64,000 nt of DNA, from positions 310,001-374,000 of the forward strand of contig NZ_LMKH01000001.1 of NCBI RefSeq assembly GCF_001421415.1, given 5' to 3'. This DNA is from Sphingomonas sp. Leaf208 (GTDB taxonomy: Bacteria; Pseudomonadota; Alphaproteobacteria; Sphingomonadales; Sphingomonadaceae). The notes beneath the pieces were generated by a model. It saw only the letters and a list, made by a program, of their open reading frames with translations, had not been told where the DNA came from and did not search any database. Below are positions 29,001 through 38,999 of the stretch, one piece after another (the stretch's first letter is position 1; every line of letters starts with the position of its first letter). A program made the position numbers and the translations under genes.

Positions 29001-30028
29001 AAATCTCGACCGCCAGCGCGATCGTGCCCGACCTCGTCGAGATCGGCGAGGAGAGCTTCATCGCGGACTCGGTGATCTTCGGCGCGGCGCGGATCGGCCA
29101 CGGCACGATCGAACTCGCGCACACGAAGATCGGCCGCCGCAGCTTCATCGGCAACTCCGCACTGCTGCCGAGCGGCACGCAGATCGGCGACGAGGTGCTC
29201 GTCGGCGTCCTCTCGAAGCCACCGAGCGATCCCGCGCTCGCCACCGAAGCGGGCAGCACCTGGTTCGGCTCACCCGCGATCAAGCTGCCGGTGCGACAGG
29301 TCAACACGATGTTCGACGAAGGCGCGCGGTTCAATCCGTCGCGCGCGCTGATCGCCACGCGCCTGTCGATCGAGGCGGTTCGCACCACGCTGTCCCTGAC
29401 CGCGTTCCTGGTGTTCTTCAGCTTGCTTCTGTCGGTGGTCGGCGACCTCGACGATCTCGACAATGGCGCACTGGTCGTCGCGGCGACGTTCCCGTTCCTG
29501 TACGTCGGCTTCTGCCTGGCCTGCGGGATCTTCGTCCTCGCGCTCAAATGGCTCGTCGTCGGCCGCTACAAGGTCACGACTGCGCCGCTCTGGAGCACGT
29601 TCGTCTGGCGCACCGAACTGGTGACCGCGACTTACGAGAACCTGGCGGTCGCCAACCTGCTCGAACCGCTTCGCGGCACGCCGTGGATCGCGCTCTATCT
29701 CCGGCTGATGGGCGCGCGGATCGGCAAACGCTGCTACATCGACACCACCGACCTGACCGAGCACGACCTCGTCGACATCGGCGACGACGTCGCGCTCAAC
29801 GACTTCGCCGGCCTGCAGACGCACCTGTTCGAGGACCGCGTGATGAAGGTCGGCGCGATCCGCGTCGGCGACCGCGCGACGATCGGCTCGCTCGCGATCG
29901 TGCTGTACGACGCCGAGATCGGCGCAGACGCACAGCTCGGCGACCTGTCGGTGGTGATGAAGGGCGAGACCTTGCCCGACGGCACGAGCTGGGACGGGAG
30001 CCCGGCGCGGATCGCCGTCGCGACGTGA
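26003..30028 (+). CDS. Pls/PosA-type single-module NRPS with three tandem membrane/beta-helix units
   Basis: This 1341-residue protein has the layout of epsilon-poly-L-lysine synthetase. The adenylation domain (about 30-540) shows YIIYTSGTTGRPKG at 194, NTYGPTETSV, IYRSGDLVKLD and LPASGKVDRKAL. The carrier domain (about 555-630) has its pantetheine Ser at 586 in DLGGHSLKAA. Then come three repeats, each with two transmembrane helices ending in KWLIVGRFK (about 709), KRLILGRVA (939) or KWLVVGRYK (1182), and a hexapeptide beta-helix starting at MGAKIGERVHIG (about 757), LGVKVGRRAEIS (992) or MGARIGKRCYID (1236). No condensation or thioesterase domain is present. In Pls such tandem units extend the chain. 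The predicted product is an amino-acid homopolymer or short oligomer made at the inner membrane. The ATG at 26003 is preferred over a TTG two codons earlier. Confidence 0.88.
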   Translation: MQQDTPVSPSDTAILARTAYPSIAPAPALRAAEPYARDELLHEIFDATRAAHPDAIALRLIGADEEYDRKTAWTYTDLATRSLALAHRLRAMGIGRGDRVVLCLPRGLDQYMAILGVLRAGAAYVPVDWGYPQDRIDFIVEDSEAALTITVANRVANLKGKTLALDAALGDLAAEPSEPISRDVTQSDPQDLAYIIYTSGTTGRPKGVMISHGNACHLVRSESAILDLTPADVVFGGFSLAFDMSVETMWSAFFVGAVVLVATEALATSGPDVAIALAEANTTIWHVVPSLIALVEHPVPTLRLLNMGGEACPADLPRRLARPGLRLLNTYGPTETSVTATWTEVFPGHRITIGKPLPGYTAWVVDEHMQPVPDGQEGELVIGGPGVGVGYVNRPDLTAEKFIMTPFDGPSGAPERIYRSGDLVKLDAAGDIDFVGRIDTQVKIRGFRVELAEIEAVIGEWPSVAQTVVQLFTDGDGSEFLAAFLIARPAEEIDMVGLKARVAERLPNYMRPAGYQLLSHMPTLPASGKVDRKALVKPEITVTSDREMVAPATPMEESLHRVWAEAFAPQPVSVLDDLFEDLGGHSLKAARLVSAARKVRGLEGLSLEDVYAAPTIRALALRIGGTTPVAILDETSFHHIAPWKRRLCVAAQTLALLPIYTLAGLQWFSPYLAYTHLAGDMPRVDALILSGLFFTVVPIASMFLSIALKWLIVGRFKAGDYPLWGSYYFRWWLVRRIIGVTATPYLAGTPMIRGYYRMMGAKIGERVHIGTGIIDTADLLHADDDAIISDQSVLSTSSVERGLLRLGTVKLGKGAFVGSMAVVGRNAALGDDAMLDDLSALPADTTIPAGQRWAGSPAAHDGDAPRRPATAAQRSAGPAIGLFLCALILPLVAILPIAPGLIALIELDWATSGYAYVAVAPLLAVTYVVMMCVLTVAAKRLILGRVAPAVYALNSGFYVRYWFVQQINDLALRLLHPIFATLYVVPWYRALGVKVGRRAEISTASAIVPDLVEIGEESFIADSVIFGAARIGHGTIELAHTKIGRRSFIGNSALLPSGTQIGDEVLVGVLSKPPSDPALATEAGSTWFGSPAIKLPVRQVNTMFDEGARFNPSRALIATRLSIEAVRTTLSLTAFLVFFSLLLSVVGDLDDLDNGALVVAATFPFLYVGFCLACGIFVLALKWLVVGRYKVTTAPLWSTFVWRTELVTATYENLAVANLLEPLRGTPWIALYLRLMGARIGKRCYIDTTDLTEHDLVDIGDDVALNDFAGLQTHLFEDRVMKVGAIRVGDRATIGSLAIVLYDAEIGADAQLGDLSVVMKGETLPDGTSWDGSPARIAVAT

Positions 30029-30624
30029 CGCCGGTCTGGCACTACGGTCCGCTCGACGCGCTCGTCTGGGACGGGCGGTCGCCAATCGCGTGGAGTGTTG
30101 CCGAGACCGGACCGTACGCTGCCGGCCTGCCCGGCGATGCGCGCGCGATCCGACACGGCCTGGCCGTTGCGCTCATCCGCAAACTGGCCGGCGACTCTGA
30201 CGATGTTCGACTGACACGCAGTGCGGCCGGCGCGCCGATCGTTTCCGCCCCCGGCGGCTGGTATCTCAGCCTCTCCAGCCGCGGCGCACACGCCCTGATC
30301 GGCCTTGCGCGCCAGCCGATCGCGGTCGACCGCGAAGTCGTCGACGACCACGCTCCGCTCTGGGACATGCTAACCCCGACCGAAGCCGACGCGCTCCGCC
30401 GCCTGCCCGCCCTCGCCCAGCCCCACGCATGGCTCCGTCGGTGGACGATCAAGGAAGCGCACGCGAAGCTCATCGGCGAACCCCGCCGCATCCGCCCCGA
30501 ATCGATCGAAACCATCGTCACCGATCCAACCCACGCGACCGCAACGTTCGAAGGCACTTCGCGCTGCTGGAGCCGTTCCATCCCCGACGCGATCGAAACC
30601 ATCGCGCAGTGGAGCCAGCCATGA
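30025..30624 (+). CDS. 4'-phosphopantetheinyl transferase superfamily protein
   Basis: This protein of about 199 residues starts at a GTG overlapping the NRPS stop (GTGA). The family signature is IAVDREVV with Asp102 and Glu104 (magnesium ligands) and LRRWTIKEAHAKLIGE with Lys143-Glu144 and a downstream Lys. Such enzymes move phosphopantetheine from CoA to a carrier-domain serine. The four-base overlap makes it the obvious activator of the carrier domain in the preceding NRPS. Sequence outside the signature is divergent, so the call rests on motifs plus context. Confidence 0.82.
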   Translation: MTPVWHYGPLDALVWDGRSPIAWSVAETGPYAAGLPGDARAIRHGLAVALIRKLAGDSDDVRLTRSAAGAPIVSAPGGWYLSLSSRGAHALIGLARQPIAVDREVVDDHAPLWDMLTPTEADALRRLPALAQPHAWLRRWTIKEAHAKLIGEPRRIRPESIETIVTDPTHATATFEGTSRCWSRSIPDAIETIAQWSQP

Positions 30625-31139
30625 CCAGAATCCTGACCCGCCGCTACGAGGACAAGGACCGCGCTGCCGTCCTCGCGATCTTCGACTCGAACCTCCCCGA
30701 GTATTTCGGCGACGGCGACCGCGATTGGCTGGAAGAAACGCTCGACGACCCCGACGGCCCGGCATTCGTGGTCGACGTCGACGGCATCCCGGGCGCGTTC
30801 GGCGGCTACGAAATCTGGGAGCATTACAACAAGGCACTGCTCTATTGGGGTATGGCCGCGCGCGCATATCACGGCGCCGGTCTCGGCAAACTGCTGCTGT
30901 TCGAACGCCTACTCCACGTCGCCACCTCAGGCGAGCCGCCCACGCGCTACGTCACAGTCGATACGTCGCCCCAGGTCTCTCCGTTCTTCCAGCATTGCGG
31001 CTTCGAACTGACCAGCGTCTGGCCCGGGGGCTACCGGTCCGGCATGGACATGCACGAACTCCGCTTCGATATTGCGGGGGTGTCGCTCGAAGACCTGACG
31101 GGCAGACGCGACGCTGCTTTTGCGCGATGTACGGCCTGA
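30621..31139 (+). CDS. GNAT family N-acetyltransferase, third gene of the NRPS operon
   Basis: This 172-residue protein starts MTRILTRRYEDKDRAAVLA. The acetyl-CoA-binding motif is in MAARAYHGAGLGKLLLFERL (a GxGxG/A variant), followed by VDTSPQVSPFFQHCGFEL, typical of GNAT motif B. It is joined to the transferase gene by ATGA, so all three genes are one translational unit. It could acetylate the NRPS product, a precursor, or the product for self-protection; sequence alone does not decide. Confidence 0.82.
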   Translation: MTRILTRRYEDKDRAAVLAIFDSNLPEYFGDGDRDWLEETLDDPDGPAFVVDVDGIPGAFGGYEIWEHYNKALLYWGMAARAYHGAGLGKLLLFERLLHVATSGEPPTRYVTVDTSPQVSPFFQHCGFELTSVWPGGYRSGMDMHELRFDIAGVSLEDLTGRRDAAFARCTA

Positions 31140-31222
31140 TACGGTTCAGTCTTCATCTACCACGCCCTCGATGTTTCGGCGTACGTTCCGGATCGAAAAA
31201 TCCCGTTCTATAAGGCTTCTCT

Positions 31223-31957
31223 ATGATCGAACGTCTCGTCGCCATCATGGCCCGGTTGCGCGATCCCGTCGAAGGTTGCGACTGGGACCGTGTGCAGACC
31301 TGGTCGACGATCGCACCCTACACGATCGAGGAAGCCTATGAGGTCGCCGACGCGATCGAACGGAACGATCCCGGGGACCTCAAGGACGAACTGGGCGACC
31401 TTCTGCTTCAGGTCGTGTTCCATAGCCGCATTGCGGAGGAAGCCGGTGCGTTCACGCTGGCCGACGTCGTGACCTCGATTGCCGACAAGATGGAACGGCG
31501 TCATCCGCATATATTCGGGGACGTGGAACAGTCACCTGGTTGGGAAGCGATCAAGGCGCAGGAGCGTTCGGCCAAATCGGACAGCAGCGCGTTGGCGGGG
31601 GTCGCACTTGGCCTTCCGGCACTGTCTCGCGCCGACAAGTTGCAGAAACGCGCAGAGCGGGTGGGCTTCGACTGGCCGGATGCGAGCGGGCCGCTGGCGA
31701 AAGTTCACGAGGAAATCGAGGAGGTTCGCGAAGCCCCTTCCGATAAACTCGCGGAAGAAGTTGGCGACCTGCTATTCGCGGTTACCAACTGGGCGCGGCA
31801 TCTCGGAGTAGACGCGGAAAGCGCGTTACGCGCCGGCAATTTGAAGTTCGAGGCGCGGTTCCGGGCGATCGAGGATCTCGCCGGCGATGCGTTCGCCGGC
31901 ATGACCCTCAATCAGAAGGAAGAACTATGGCAGGTGGTCAAACGTCGCGGCGGGTGA
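31223..31957 (+). CDS. mazG: Nucleoside triphosphate pyrophosphohydrolase MazG
   Basis: This 244-residue protein has two MazG helical domains. The first has CDWDRVQTWSTIAPYTIEEA, IEEAYEVADAIER and DELGDLLLQVVFHSRIAEE, supplying the EExxE and ExxD magnesium ligands; the second has VHEEIEEVREAPSDK and EEVGDLLFAVTNWAR. It hydrolyses NTPs to NMP and pyrophosphate, removing damaged nucleotides or modulating (p)ppGpp. It stands alone on the plus strand, with 20 bases at its 3' end overlapping hflX on the other strand. Confidence 0.95.
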   Translation: MIERLVAIMARLRDPVEGCDWDRVQTWSTIAPYTIEEAYEVADAIERNDPGDLKDELGDLLLQVVFHSRIAEEAGAFTLADVVTSIADKMERRHPHIFGDVEQSPGWEAIKAQERSAKSDSSALAGVALGLPALSRADKLQKRAERVGFDWPDASGPLAKVHEEIEEVREAPSDKLAEEVGDLLFAVTNWARHLGVDAESALRAGNLKFEARFRAIEDLAGDAFAGMTLNQKEELWQVVKRRGG

Positions 31958-33230
31958 ACCGGTCATAGTCCGCATCGGACAGTCGCACGTCATATGTCGT
32001 CTCGAGCTCGTCATCGACGCTCCCGAACACTTCGCCATGCGCATGCAGCCAAGCAGCGCCCGCGCCATCGCTGGCATCGAGCGTGATCCGGTAGCGCCGA
32101 TGCGCCCCCGTCAGCTTTGCCGCGATCTGCTCGATCAGATGCGGCACCCCTTCCCCGCTCAGCGCCGATATCGCCACGACATCGTCGCGCCGCGCCGCTT
32201 CGCCGGCAATCTCGTCGTGCGCGTCGGGGTCAAGCAAGTCGAGCTTGTTCCAAACCTCGAACCGCGGCGTATTGTCGTCGACACCGATCTCGGCCAGCAC
32301 AGTCTCGACATCGGCACGCTGCGCCTCCGAATCCGGGTGGGCGATATCACGGACATGGACCAACAGATCGGCGGAGACCACCTCTTCCAGAGTTGCCTTG
32401 AACGCGGCGACCAACTGCGTCGGCAGGTCAGAAACGAAGCCGACGGTGTCCGACAGGATCGCCTTGTCTAGCCCAGGGAGCTGAATCTGACGTAGCGTCG
32501 GATCTAGCGTTGCGAACAGCAGATCCTCCGCCATCACGTTGGCACCAGTCACGCGATTGAACAACGTCGACTTACCCGCATTGGTATAGCCGACCAGCGC
32601 GATTACCGGCCATGGCGCGCGCTGGCGCCGTTCACGGTGTAGCCCGCGCGTCCGGCTGACCTGCTCAAGCTCACGCTTCAATCGCGCCATCCGGTCGCGA
32701 ATCAAACGACGATCCGCTTCGATCTGGGTTTCGCCCGGACCGCCAAGGAAGCCGAAGCCGCCGCGCTGGCGTTCGAGATGGGTCCAGCTCCGCACGAGCC
32801 GGCCAGCCTGGTAATCAAGATGCGCGAGTTCGACCTGCAAGCGCCCCTCGGCCGTCGCGGCGCGTTCGCCGAAGATCTCGAGAATCAGTCCGGTGCGATC
32901 GATCACCTTCACCTCGAGCGCTTTCTCCAGATTGCGCTGCTGGATCGGAGTCAGGCTCGCATCGAAAACGACCAGTCCCGCCTCTTCCATCCGAACTTGG
33001 GTGGCCAACAATTCAACCTGCCCGCTTCCAATCAGCGTTGCGGGCTTTGGCTGGCGGACGCGGTAAGCGATCCGTTCTACCACCTCTACACCGATCGCAG
33101 CGGCCAACCCCGCGGTTTCCTCCAACCGGGCATCTACGTCGCGCGCAGCGTCGCCTTGGTCGGGAAGAACGACGATCGCTCGTGTTCCACGGGTGAACTC
33201 GTCCCGATCGCGTTCGAAACCACTACTCAA
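31938..33230 (-). CDS. hflX: GTPase HflX
   Basis: This 430-residue ribosome-associated GTPase has an N-terminal HflX domain ([40 protein letters not shown]), a linker with [20 protein letters not shown], and a G domain with P-loop [17 protein letters not shown], switch ATLDPTLR, G3 [11 protein letters not shown] and G4 NKLD. It splits or rescues stalled ribosomes under stress. The start overlaps the hfq stop by four bases, so hfq-hflX are translationally coupled, the standard proteobacterial pair. Confidence 0.95.
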   Translation of the reverse strand: MSSGFERDRDEFTRGTRAIVVLPDQGDAARDVDARLEETAGLAAAIGVEVVERIAYRVRQPKPATLIGSGQVELLATQVRMEEAGLVVFDASLTPIQQRNLEKALEVKVIDRTGLILEIFGERAATAEGRLQVELAHLDYQAGRLVRSWTHLERQRGGFGFLGGPGETQIEADRRLIRDRMARLKRELEQVSRTRGLHRERRQRAPWPVIALVGYTNAGKSTLFNRVTGANVMAEDLLFATLDPTLRQIQLPGLDKAILSDTVGFVSDLPTQLVAAFKATLEEVVSADLLVHVRDIAHPDSEAQRADVETVLAEIGVDDNTPRFEVWNKLDLLDPDAHDEIAGEAARRDDVVAISALSGEGVPHLIEQIAAKLTGAHRRYRITLDASDGAGAAWLHAHGEVFGSVDDELETTYDVRLSDADYDRFTRRDV

Positions 33231-33730
33231 TCGTCATCGTCCGTTTCATCCGTATCGGTGGGCTCTTCGGCAAGGTTCAGCGGGCGGGCCGGCTGGATCG
33301 TCGAGACAGCGTGCTTGTAGACGAGTTGTGCCATGCCTTCGCGCTGGAGCAGCATGCAAAACAGATCGAAGCCTGCGATCTGGCCCTGCAGCATGACGCC
33401 GTTGATGAGGAACATCGTCACGCTATCTTCGGATTTGCGCACCGCGTTGAGAAATATATCCTGCAAAAGCGGGTGCTTCTTCTGGTTTTCTCCCACCGCA
33501 TCGACGATTGCCGACACGTCCATGGGCCCAGCAGGCATGATCGTCGAGATCGCATGCTTGTAGATCAGCTGCGACTGGCCATCGCGGCGGAGCAGGACGG
33601 AAAAATTATCGAACCATGTGACGATGCCCTGGAGCTTTACGCCCTTGACGAGGAACATGGTGACCGGCGTCTTGGAGCGCCGGAGTGCGTTCAGGAACAG
33701 ATCCTGAAGCGAGCCTGGTTTATCGGCCAA
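33227..33730 (-). CDS. hfq: Tandem two-domain RNA chaperone Hfq
   Basis: This protein of about 167 residues contains two complete Sm/Hfq modules. The first (about 8-66) has [40 protein letters not shown] and [12 protein letters not shown]. The second (about 89-148) has [40 protein letters not shown] and [13 protein letters not shown] short linker joins them, and the C-terminus is an acidic tail ending DDDD. A normal Hfq is one module of about 80-100 residues forming hexamers; tandem copies could build a pseudo-hexamer from three chains. I chose the TTG at 33730 because AAAGGG is eight bases upstream; another TTG lies 13 codons earlier. It is the gene downstream of ntrX, separated by a hairpin. 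Confidence 0.93.
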   Translation of the reverse strand: MADKPGSLQDLFLNALRRSKTPVTMFLVKGVKLQGIVTWFDNFSVLLRRDGQSQLIYKHAISTIMPAGPMDVSAIVDAVGENQKKHPLLQDIFLNAVRKSEDSVTMFLINGVMLQGQIAGFDLFCMLLQREGMAQLVYKHAVSTIQPARPLNLAEEPTDTDETDDDD

Positions 33731-33829
33731 TGGGATAACCCTTTGTTTTTGGCGGGACTTTGCCCGCAAGGCGCCGTTTCCCGGCGTCGGAGATGCACCC
33801 GGTTACCGGGCGCGGTACTGATCTATGAT

Positions 33830-33858
33830 CGCCGCCCTGCTATATCCAGAGGGCGGCG
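33830..33858 (-). terminator. Hairpin between ntrX and hfq
   Basis: Arms 33830-33838 and 33850-33858 form a perfect 9-bp GC-rich stem with an 11-base loop, starting 13 bases after the ntrX stop in the direction of transcription. It probably ends or attenuates the ntr transcript before hfq. No T tract follows. Confidence 0.55.
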
Positions 33859-33870
33859 AAATTACGGCGT

Positions 33871-35247
33871 CTATTCCTCGCGGCTTTCGGTGATGCCGAG
33901 CAGCTTCAATTTTCGATGAAGCGCCGAACGCTCCATGCCGATGAAGCTGGCCGTCCGTGAGATATTTCCCGAGAAACGTCGGATCTGCACCCGGAGATAT
34001 TCCCGCTCGAACGTCTCGCGCGCTTCCCGCAAAGGCGAGCCCATGATCGCGGTCGATCCGGCCGATCCGATATCGCCTTGATCGCCCAAGACCTCGGCCG
34101 GCAACAGGTCGAGGTCGATCCGCCCGATCCGGTCTCCCGGCGCCAGAATGATCGTGCGCTCGACGACGTTGCGCAGCTGCCGGACATTTCCCGGCCAGTC
34201 GTAGGATTGCAACGCAACCATCGCGTCCGGCGCGATTTCCGGCGTCGGCACGCGGCGCTCGGATGCGTAGTGCGCAATGAAATGCTGGACCAGCGCGGGG
34301 ATGTCCTCGCGACGATCGGACAGCGGCGGGATCATCACCGGTACGACGTTGAGCCGGTAATACAGGTCCTCGCGAAACCGTCCTTCGGCGATTTCGAAGA
34401 CGAGGTCGCGCGCGGTCGCGGAGACGACACGAACGTCGACCTTGACGACGCGCGTACCACCTACCCGTGTAAAGCTCTGGTCAGTCAGAGCGCGCAGGAT
34501 ACGGGCCTGCGTCGCGATCGGCATGTCGGCGATCTCGTCGAGGAACAACGTACCGCCATGCGCCTGTTCGAACAGACCGGGACGGACGAGATCGCCCGCT
34601 TCCTCGACACCGAACAGTTCCTCGTCCATTCGCTCGGGCGTCATCCGCGCGGCGCTGACGATGATGAACGGCGCGTCGGTCCTCAGGCTCCAACCGTGTA
34701 GCAGGCGCGCGGCGACTTCCTTGCCGACTCCCGCCGCGCCCATGATGAGGACGCGGCTGCCTGTTGCCGCCACCCGCTTCAAGGTCGCGCGAACGCCATT
34801 AATCGAGCCCGAACTGCCGGTCAGGTCGGTTTCGCGGCCGACCGTAGCGCGCAGCGTAGCGACCTCGCGGCGGAGGCGTTCGGTCTCGGTCGCGCGGGCT
34901 ACCATCAGTAGCAATCGTTCGGCCTCGAACGGCTTTTCGATAAAGTCGGACGCCCCGCGGCGAATTGCGGCGACGGCGGTATCCAGATTGCCGTGACCCG
35001 AGATCACCAGAACAGGGATCGACGGATCGCGCCGCTTGATCTCGTCGAGCAGTTCGAGGCCGTCGAGACGCGAACCTTGCAGCCATACATCGAGCAGCAC
35101 CAGCGACGGACGCCGCGCCGCGATCGCTTCCAAGGCGGAATCGCTGTCGCCAGCGTCGCGGGTCTCATAGCCTTCGTCCTCCAGGACGCCGGCTACGAGT
35201 TCGCGAATGTCACGTTCGTCGTCCACGACGAGAATATCGAGCGCCAT
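33871..35247 (-). CDS. ntrX: NtrX response regulator lacking the GAFTGA loop
   Basis: This 458-residue protein has a receiver domain (LDILVVDDERDIREL, phospho-Asp in VLLDVWLQGSRLDG, Lys in SDFIEKPFEAE), an AAA+ domain (Walker A GAAGVGKEVAARLL, GGTLFLDEIADMPIATQARI, FREDLYYRLNVVPVMIPPLS) and a C-terminal Fis-type helix-turn-helix (NISRTASFIGMERSALHRKL). In place of the sigma-54-contacting GAFTGA motif the sequence reads ELFGVEEAGDLVRPGLFEQA. This absence is usual in alphaproteobacterial NtrX and suggests it acts without sigma-54. It is transcribed behind ntrY with four bases between. Confidence 0.94.
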   Translation of the reverse strand: MALDILVVDDERDIRELVAGVLEDEGYETRDAGDSDSALEAIAARRPSLVLLDVWLQGSRLDGLELLDEIKRRDPSIPVLVISGHGNLDTAVAAIRRGASDFIEKPFEAERLLLMVARATETERLRREVATLRATVGRETDLTGSSGSINGVRATLKRVAATGSRVLIMGAAGVGKEVAARLLHGWSLRTDAPFIIVSAARMTPERMDEELFGVEEAGDLVRPGLFEQAHGGTLFLDEIADMPIATQARILRALTDQSFTRVGGTRVVKVDVRVVSATARDLVFEIAEGRFREDLYYRLNVVPVMIPPLSDRREDIPALVQHFIAHYASERRVPTPEIAPDAMVALQSYDWPGNVRQLRNVVERTIILAPGDRIGRIDLDLLPAEVLGDQGDIGSAGSTAIMGSPLREARETFEREYLRVQIRRFSGNISRTASFIGMERSALHRKLKLLGITESREE

Positions 35248-35251
35248 TAAA

Positions 35252-37489
35252 TCATGTCCGGTTGCGGGTCATCGTGTCGAGTCGGCCCTCCCCAGCCAAC
35301 TCGGATGCGGATGCCCCTTGGTCGAGCGCGGCCAGCGCCTTGGCGTCGAAGGTCATGGTGACGAGTGTACCGCCCCCCGGCCGATCGGAAAAGCCGATCG
35401 TCCCGCAATGCTCCTCAATGATCTTCTTGACGATGGCAAGGCCGAGGCCTGTGCCGCGGGCACGGGTCGTTACATAAGGTTCGACGATCCTGTCCCGCTC
35501 CGCGGGTAGCCCGATGCCGGTGTCTGCCACTGCGATGCCGAGCGTGTTGGCATCGCTCGTCAATGTCATCGTCACCGATCCGCCGGGTCCACCACGCGTT
35601 TCAATAGCTTCCACCGCGTTCTTGACGATGTTCGTGAGCGCCTGACCGATCTGGCGGCGGTCGCAAACCAGCGTGAGGCCCGGATCGTCCTGCACCAGTT
35701 GGAAGCTAATCGCGGGATGCGCAACCTCGTGCAGAAACAGCGCCTGGCGCGCGGCATCGACCAGCGATTCCTCGCGAAATACCGGCTTCGGCATCCGCGC
35801 GAACGAGGAGAACTCGTCGACCATGCGACGAAGATCGCCAACCTGGCGGATGATCGTGTCGGTTAATCGCGAGAACGTGCCGTCCTGCGCCTCGATCTTC
35901 CCACCATAGCGGCGTTGAAGCCGCTCGGCCGCAAGCTGGATCGGTGTCAGCGGGTTCTTGATCTCATGCGCGATCCGGCGAGCGACGTCCGACCATGCCG
36001 CGCGGCGCTGATCGAGCAGCTGCTGCGTGATGTCGTCGAACGTCAGGATCGGGCCAGTAGCTGGTCGGGCGATCCGCACGGCAAGCGTGCGGACCTCGCT
36101 CCCCTGGCCAACTTCGACGATCGCTTCCCGGTCGCCACCATCGAGCATCGCGTCGAGCTCGGGCGCGACATCGACCAGGCGCCGTCCGACCAGCCCGCCA
36201 GTATCGGTGCCCAGCAACGTCGTCGCCGAATCGTTCGCAATCGTGATCGTCCGCTCGCGTCCGGTTGCGACGACGCCTGCGGAGACCCCCGCCATCACCG
36301 CCTCGATCAACGCGCGACGGCTTTCGAGCTGGCCGTTGGCGGTGACGAGTTCGGTGTTTTGCGCCTCCAGCTGCCCGGTCATCTGGTTGAACGCGTTGGC
36401 GAGCGTGCCGACCTCATCGCGGCTGCGCGGATCGGGGACACGCGCGGTCAGGTCGCCGGCTGCCACCCGGCGTGCGGCGTCGACGAGCTCGCCAACCGGC
36501 CGGACGAGGCGATCCGCAACCGCCAGCGCGATCCACACCGCAATCCCCACGATCAGCAACGAGATCAACAACAGTGCCGCATTGAACTGCAACTGGAGAC
36601 TGCGTGCCCTGGCCAGAAGTGATCGATAACTCTTGAGCACGTCGTTCGCACGCGTGGTCTGTTCGGAGAGTGATTTCGTATCCTCGACGCGCCCCGCATA
36701 GAGAAACAGCTCGTCAGATCCAGGCAGCATCGTGATCGTCTGGATACGATCGCCCGTCACCGCCACGACCGCGCTTTTGCCCGACCGCAACTCGGCGATC
36801 GCCGAGGGTGTGACACGGCGCGTAAAGTCGATCTCGTACGGGTTGACGATCGCCAGCGTCTGGATGCCCTGCTGAGGGGACAGCTTGAACAACGCCGCTT
36901 CCGAGAGGCTGCGAAAATAGACCTGTTGGAGAAACCAGCCGGAAAAATCTGGGCTCTGCAGCGAGCGCTCTCGGAGATAGGCAGACATGTCGCTCGCCAT
37001 CGTCACGGTGGCTTCCTGCCATCGGTTGAGCTGGCGTGCGTAGGACGACTGGGCAAGCCCGGTTGCGTTCTCGAGCATCCCCCGCGCCTGATCGGAATAC
37101 CAGAACTGGACGCCATATTGGAACAGCAGCGATGCGAAGATCGTCACCAGCAGCATCGGCACCGCGGCGACGATCGAGAACAAAGCGACGAGGCGAACGT
37201 GGAGGCGACCGCCACCGCCGACCGGCGAACGCGCTGCACGGCGCATGGCCACACGTCGCCCTAGCAACATGAGGAGTGCGATGCCGGGCACGAGGTTCGC
37301 GACCAGCAGCAGCGCTACCAGGGGTGGCGGGATCAGGCGCTGCGGTGCGTCGCTGCCGGTAATGATGAAGTAGCTCGTGACGGCGATCGCGATCGCCACG
37401 CCGAGCACGACCGCCTCTACCGCAGGCGTCACGGCAAACCGGTGTGCAGGCCCGTCATCGTCCATCGGTAGCGTCGCGGAAGCGATCAT
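35252..37489 (-). CDS. ntrY: NtrY membrane sensor histidine kinase
   Basis: This 745-residue kinase has three N-terminal hydrophobic segments (from about residue 25 to 130), a periplasmic sensor region, a fourth helix (LLISLLIVGIAVWIALAVAD), a HAMP linker (LVRPVGELVDAARRVAAGDL), a PAS domain, the phospho-accepting His508 in [20 protein letters not shown], and an ATPase domain with NIVKNAVEAI, VADTGIGLP and GTGLGLAIVKKII. NtrY phosphorylates NtrX in nitrogen, redox or envelope control. It lies between ntrC and ntrX, the standard alphaproteobacterial order. Confidence 0.95.
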   Translation of the reverse strand: MIASATLPMDDDGPAHRFAVTPAVEAVVLGVAIAIAVTSYFIITGSDAPQRLIPPPLVALLLVANLVPGIALLMLLGRRVAMRRAARSPVGGGGRLHVRLVALFSIVAAVPMLLVTIFASLLFQYGVQFWYSDQARGMLENATGLAQSSYARQLNRWQEATVTMASDMSAYLRERSLQSPDFSGWFLQQVYFRSLSEAALFKLSPQQGIQTLAIVNPYEIDFTRRVTPSAIAELRSGKSAVVAVTGDRIQTITMLPGSDELFLYAGRVEDTKSLSEQTTRANDVLKSYRSLLARARSLQLQFNAALLLISLLIVGIAVWIALAVADRLVRPVGELVDAARRVAAGDLTARVPDPRSRDEVGTLANAFNQMTGQLEAQNTELVTANGQLESRRALIEAVMAGVSAGVVATGRERTITIANDSATTLLGTDTGGLVGRRLVDVAPELDAMLDGGDREAIVEVGQGSEVRTLAVRIARPATGPILTFDDITQQLLDQRRAAWSDVARRIAHEIKNPLTPIQLAAERLQRRYGGKIEAQDGTFSRLTDTIIRQVGDLRRMVDEFSSFARMPKPVFREESLVDAARQALFLHEVAHPAISFQLVQDDPGLTLVCDRRQIGQALTNIVKNAVEAIETRGGPGGSVTMTLTSDANTLGIAVADTGIGLPAERDRIVEPYVTTRARGTGLGLAIVKKIIEEHCGTIGFSDRPGGGTLVTMTFDAKALAALDQGASASELAGEGRLDTMTRNRT

Positions 37490-37541
37490 CGTTGCCCCGA
37501 TACAACGTCAACCGTTGCCGTGAAACCACATAATGACAGAA

Positions 37542-38995
<1,454 letters not shown>

Positions 38996-38999
<4 letters not shown>

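Noticed and set aside
30025..30624. Extension of the phosphopantetheinyl transferase frame back to 28654
   Set aside because: The upstream part is an arginine-rich shadow of the NRPS; the transferase sequence begins at the GTG overlapping the NRPS stop.
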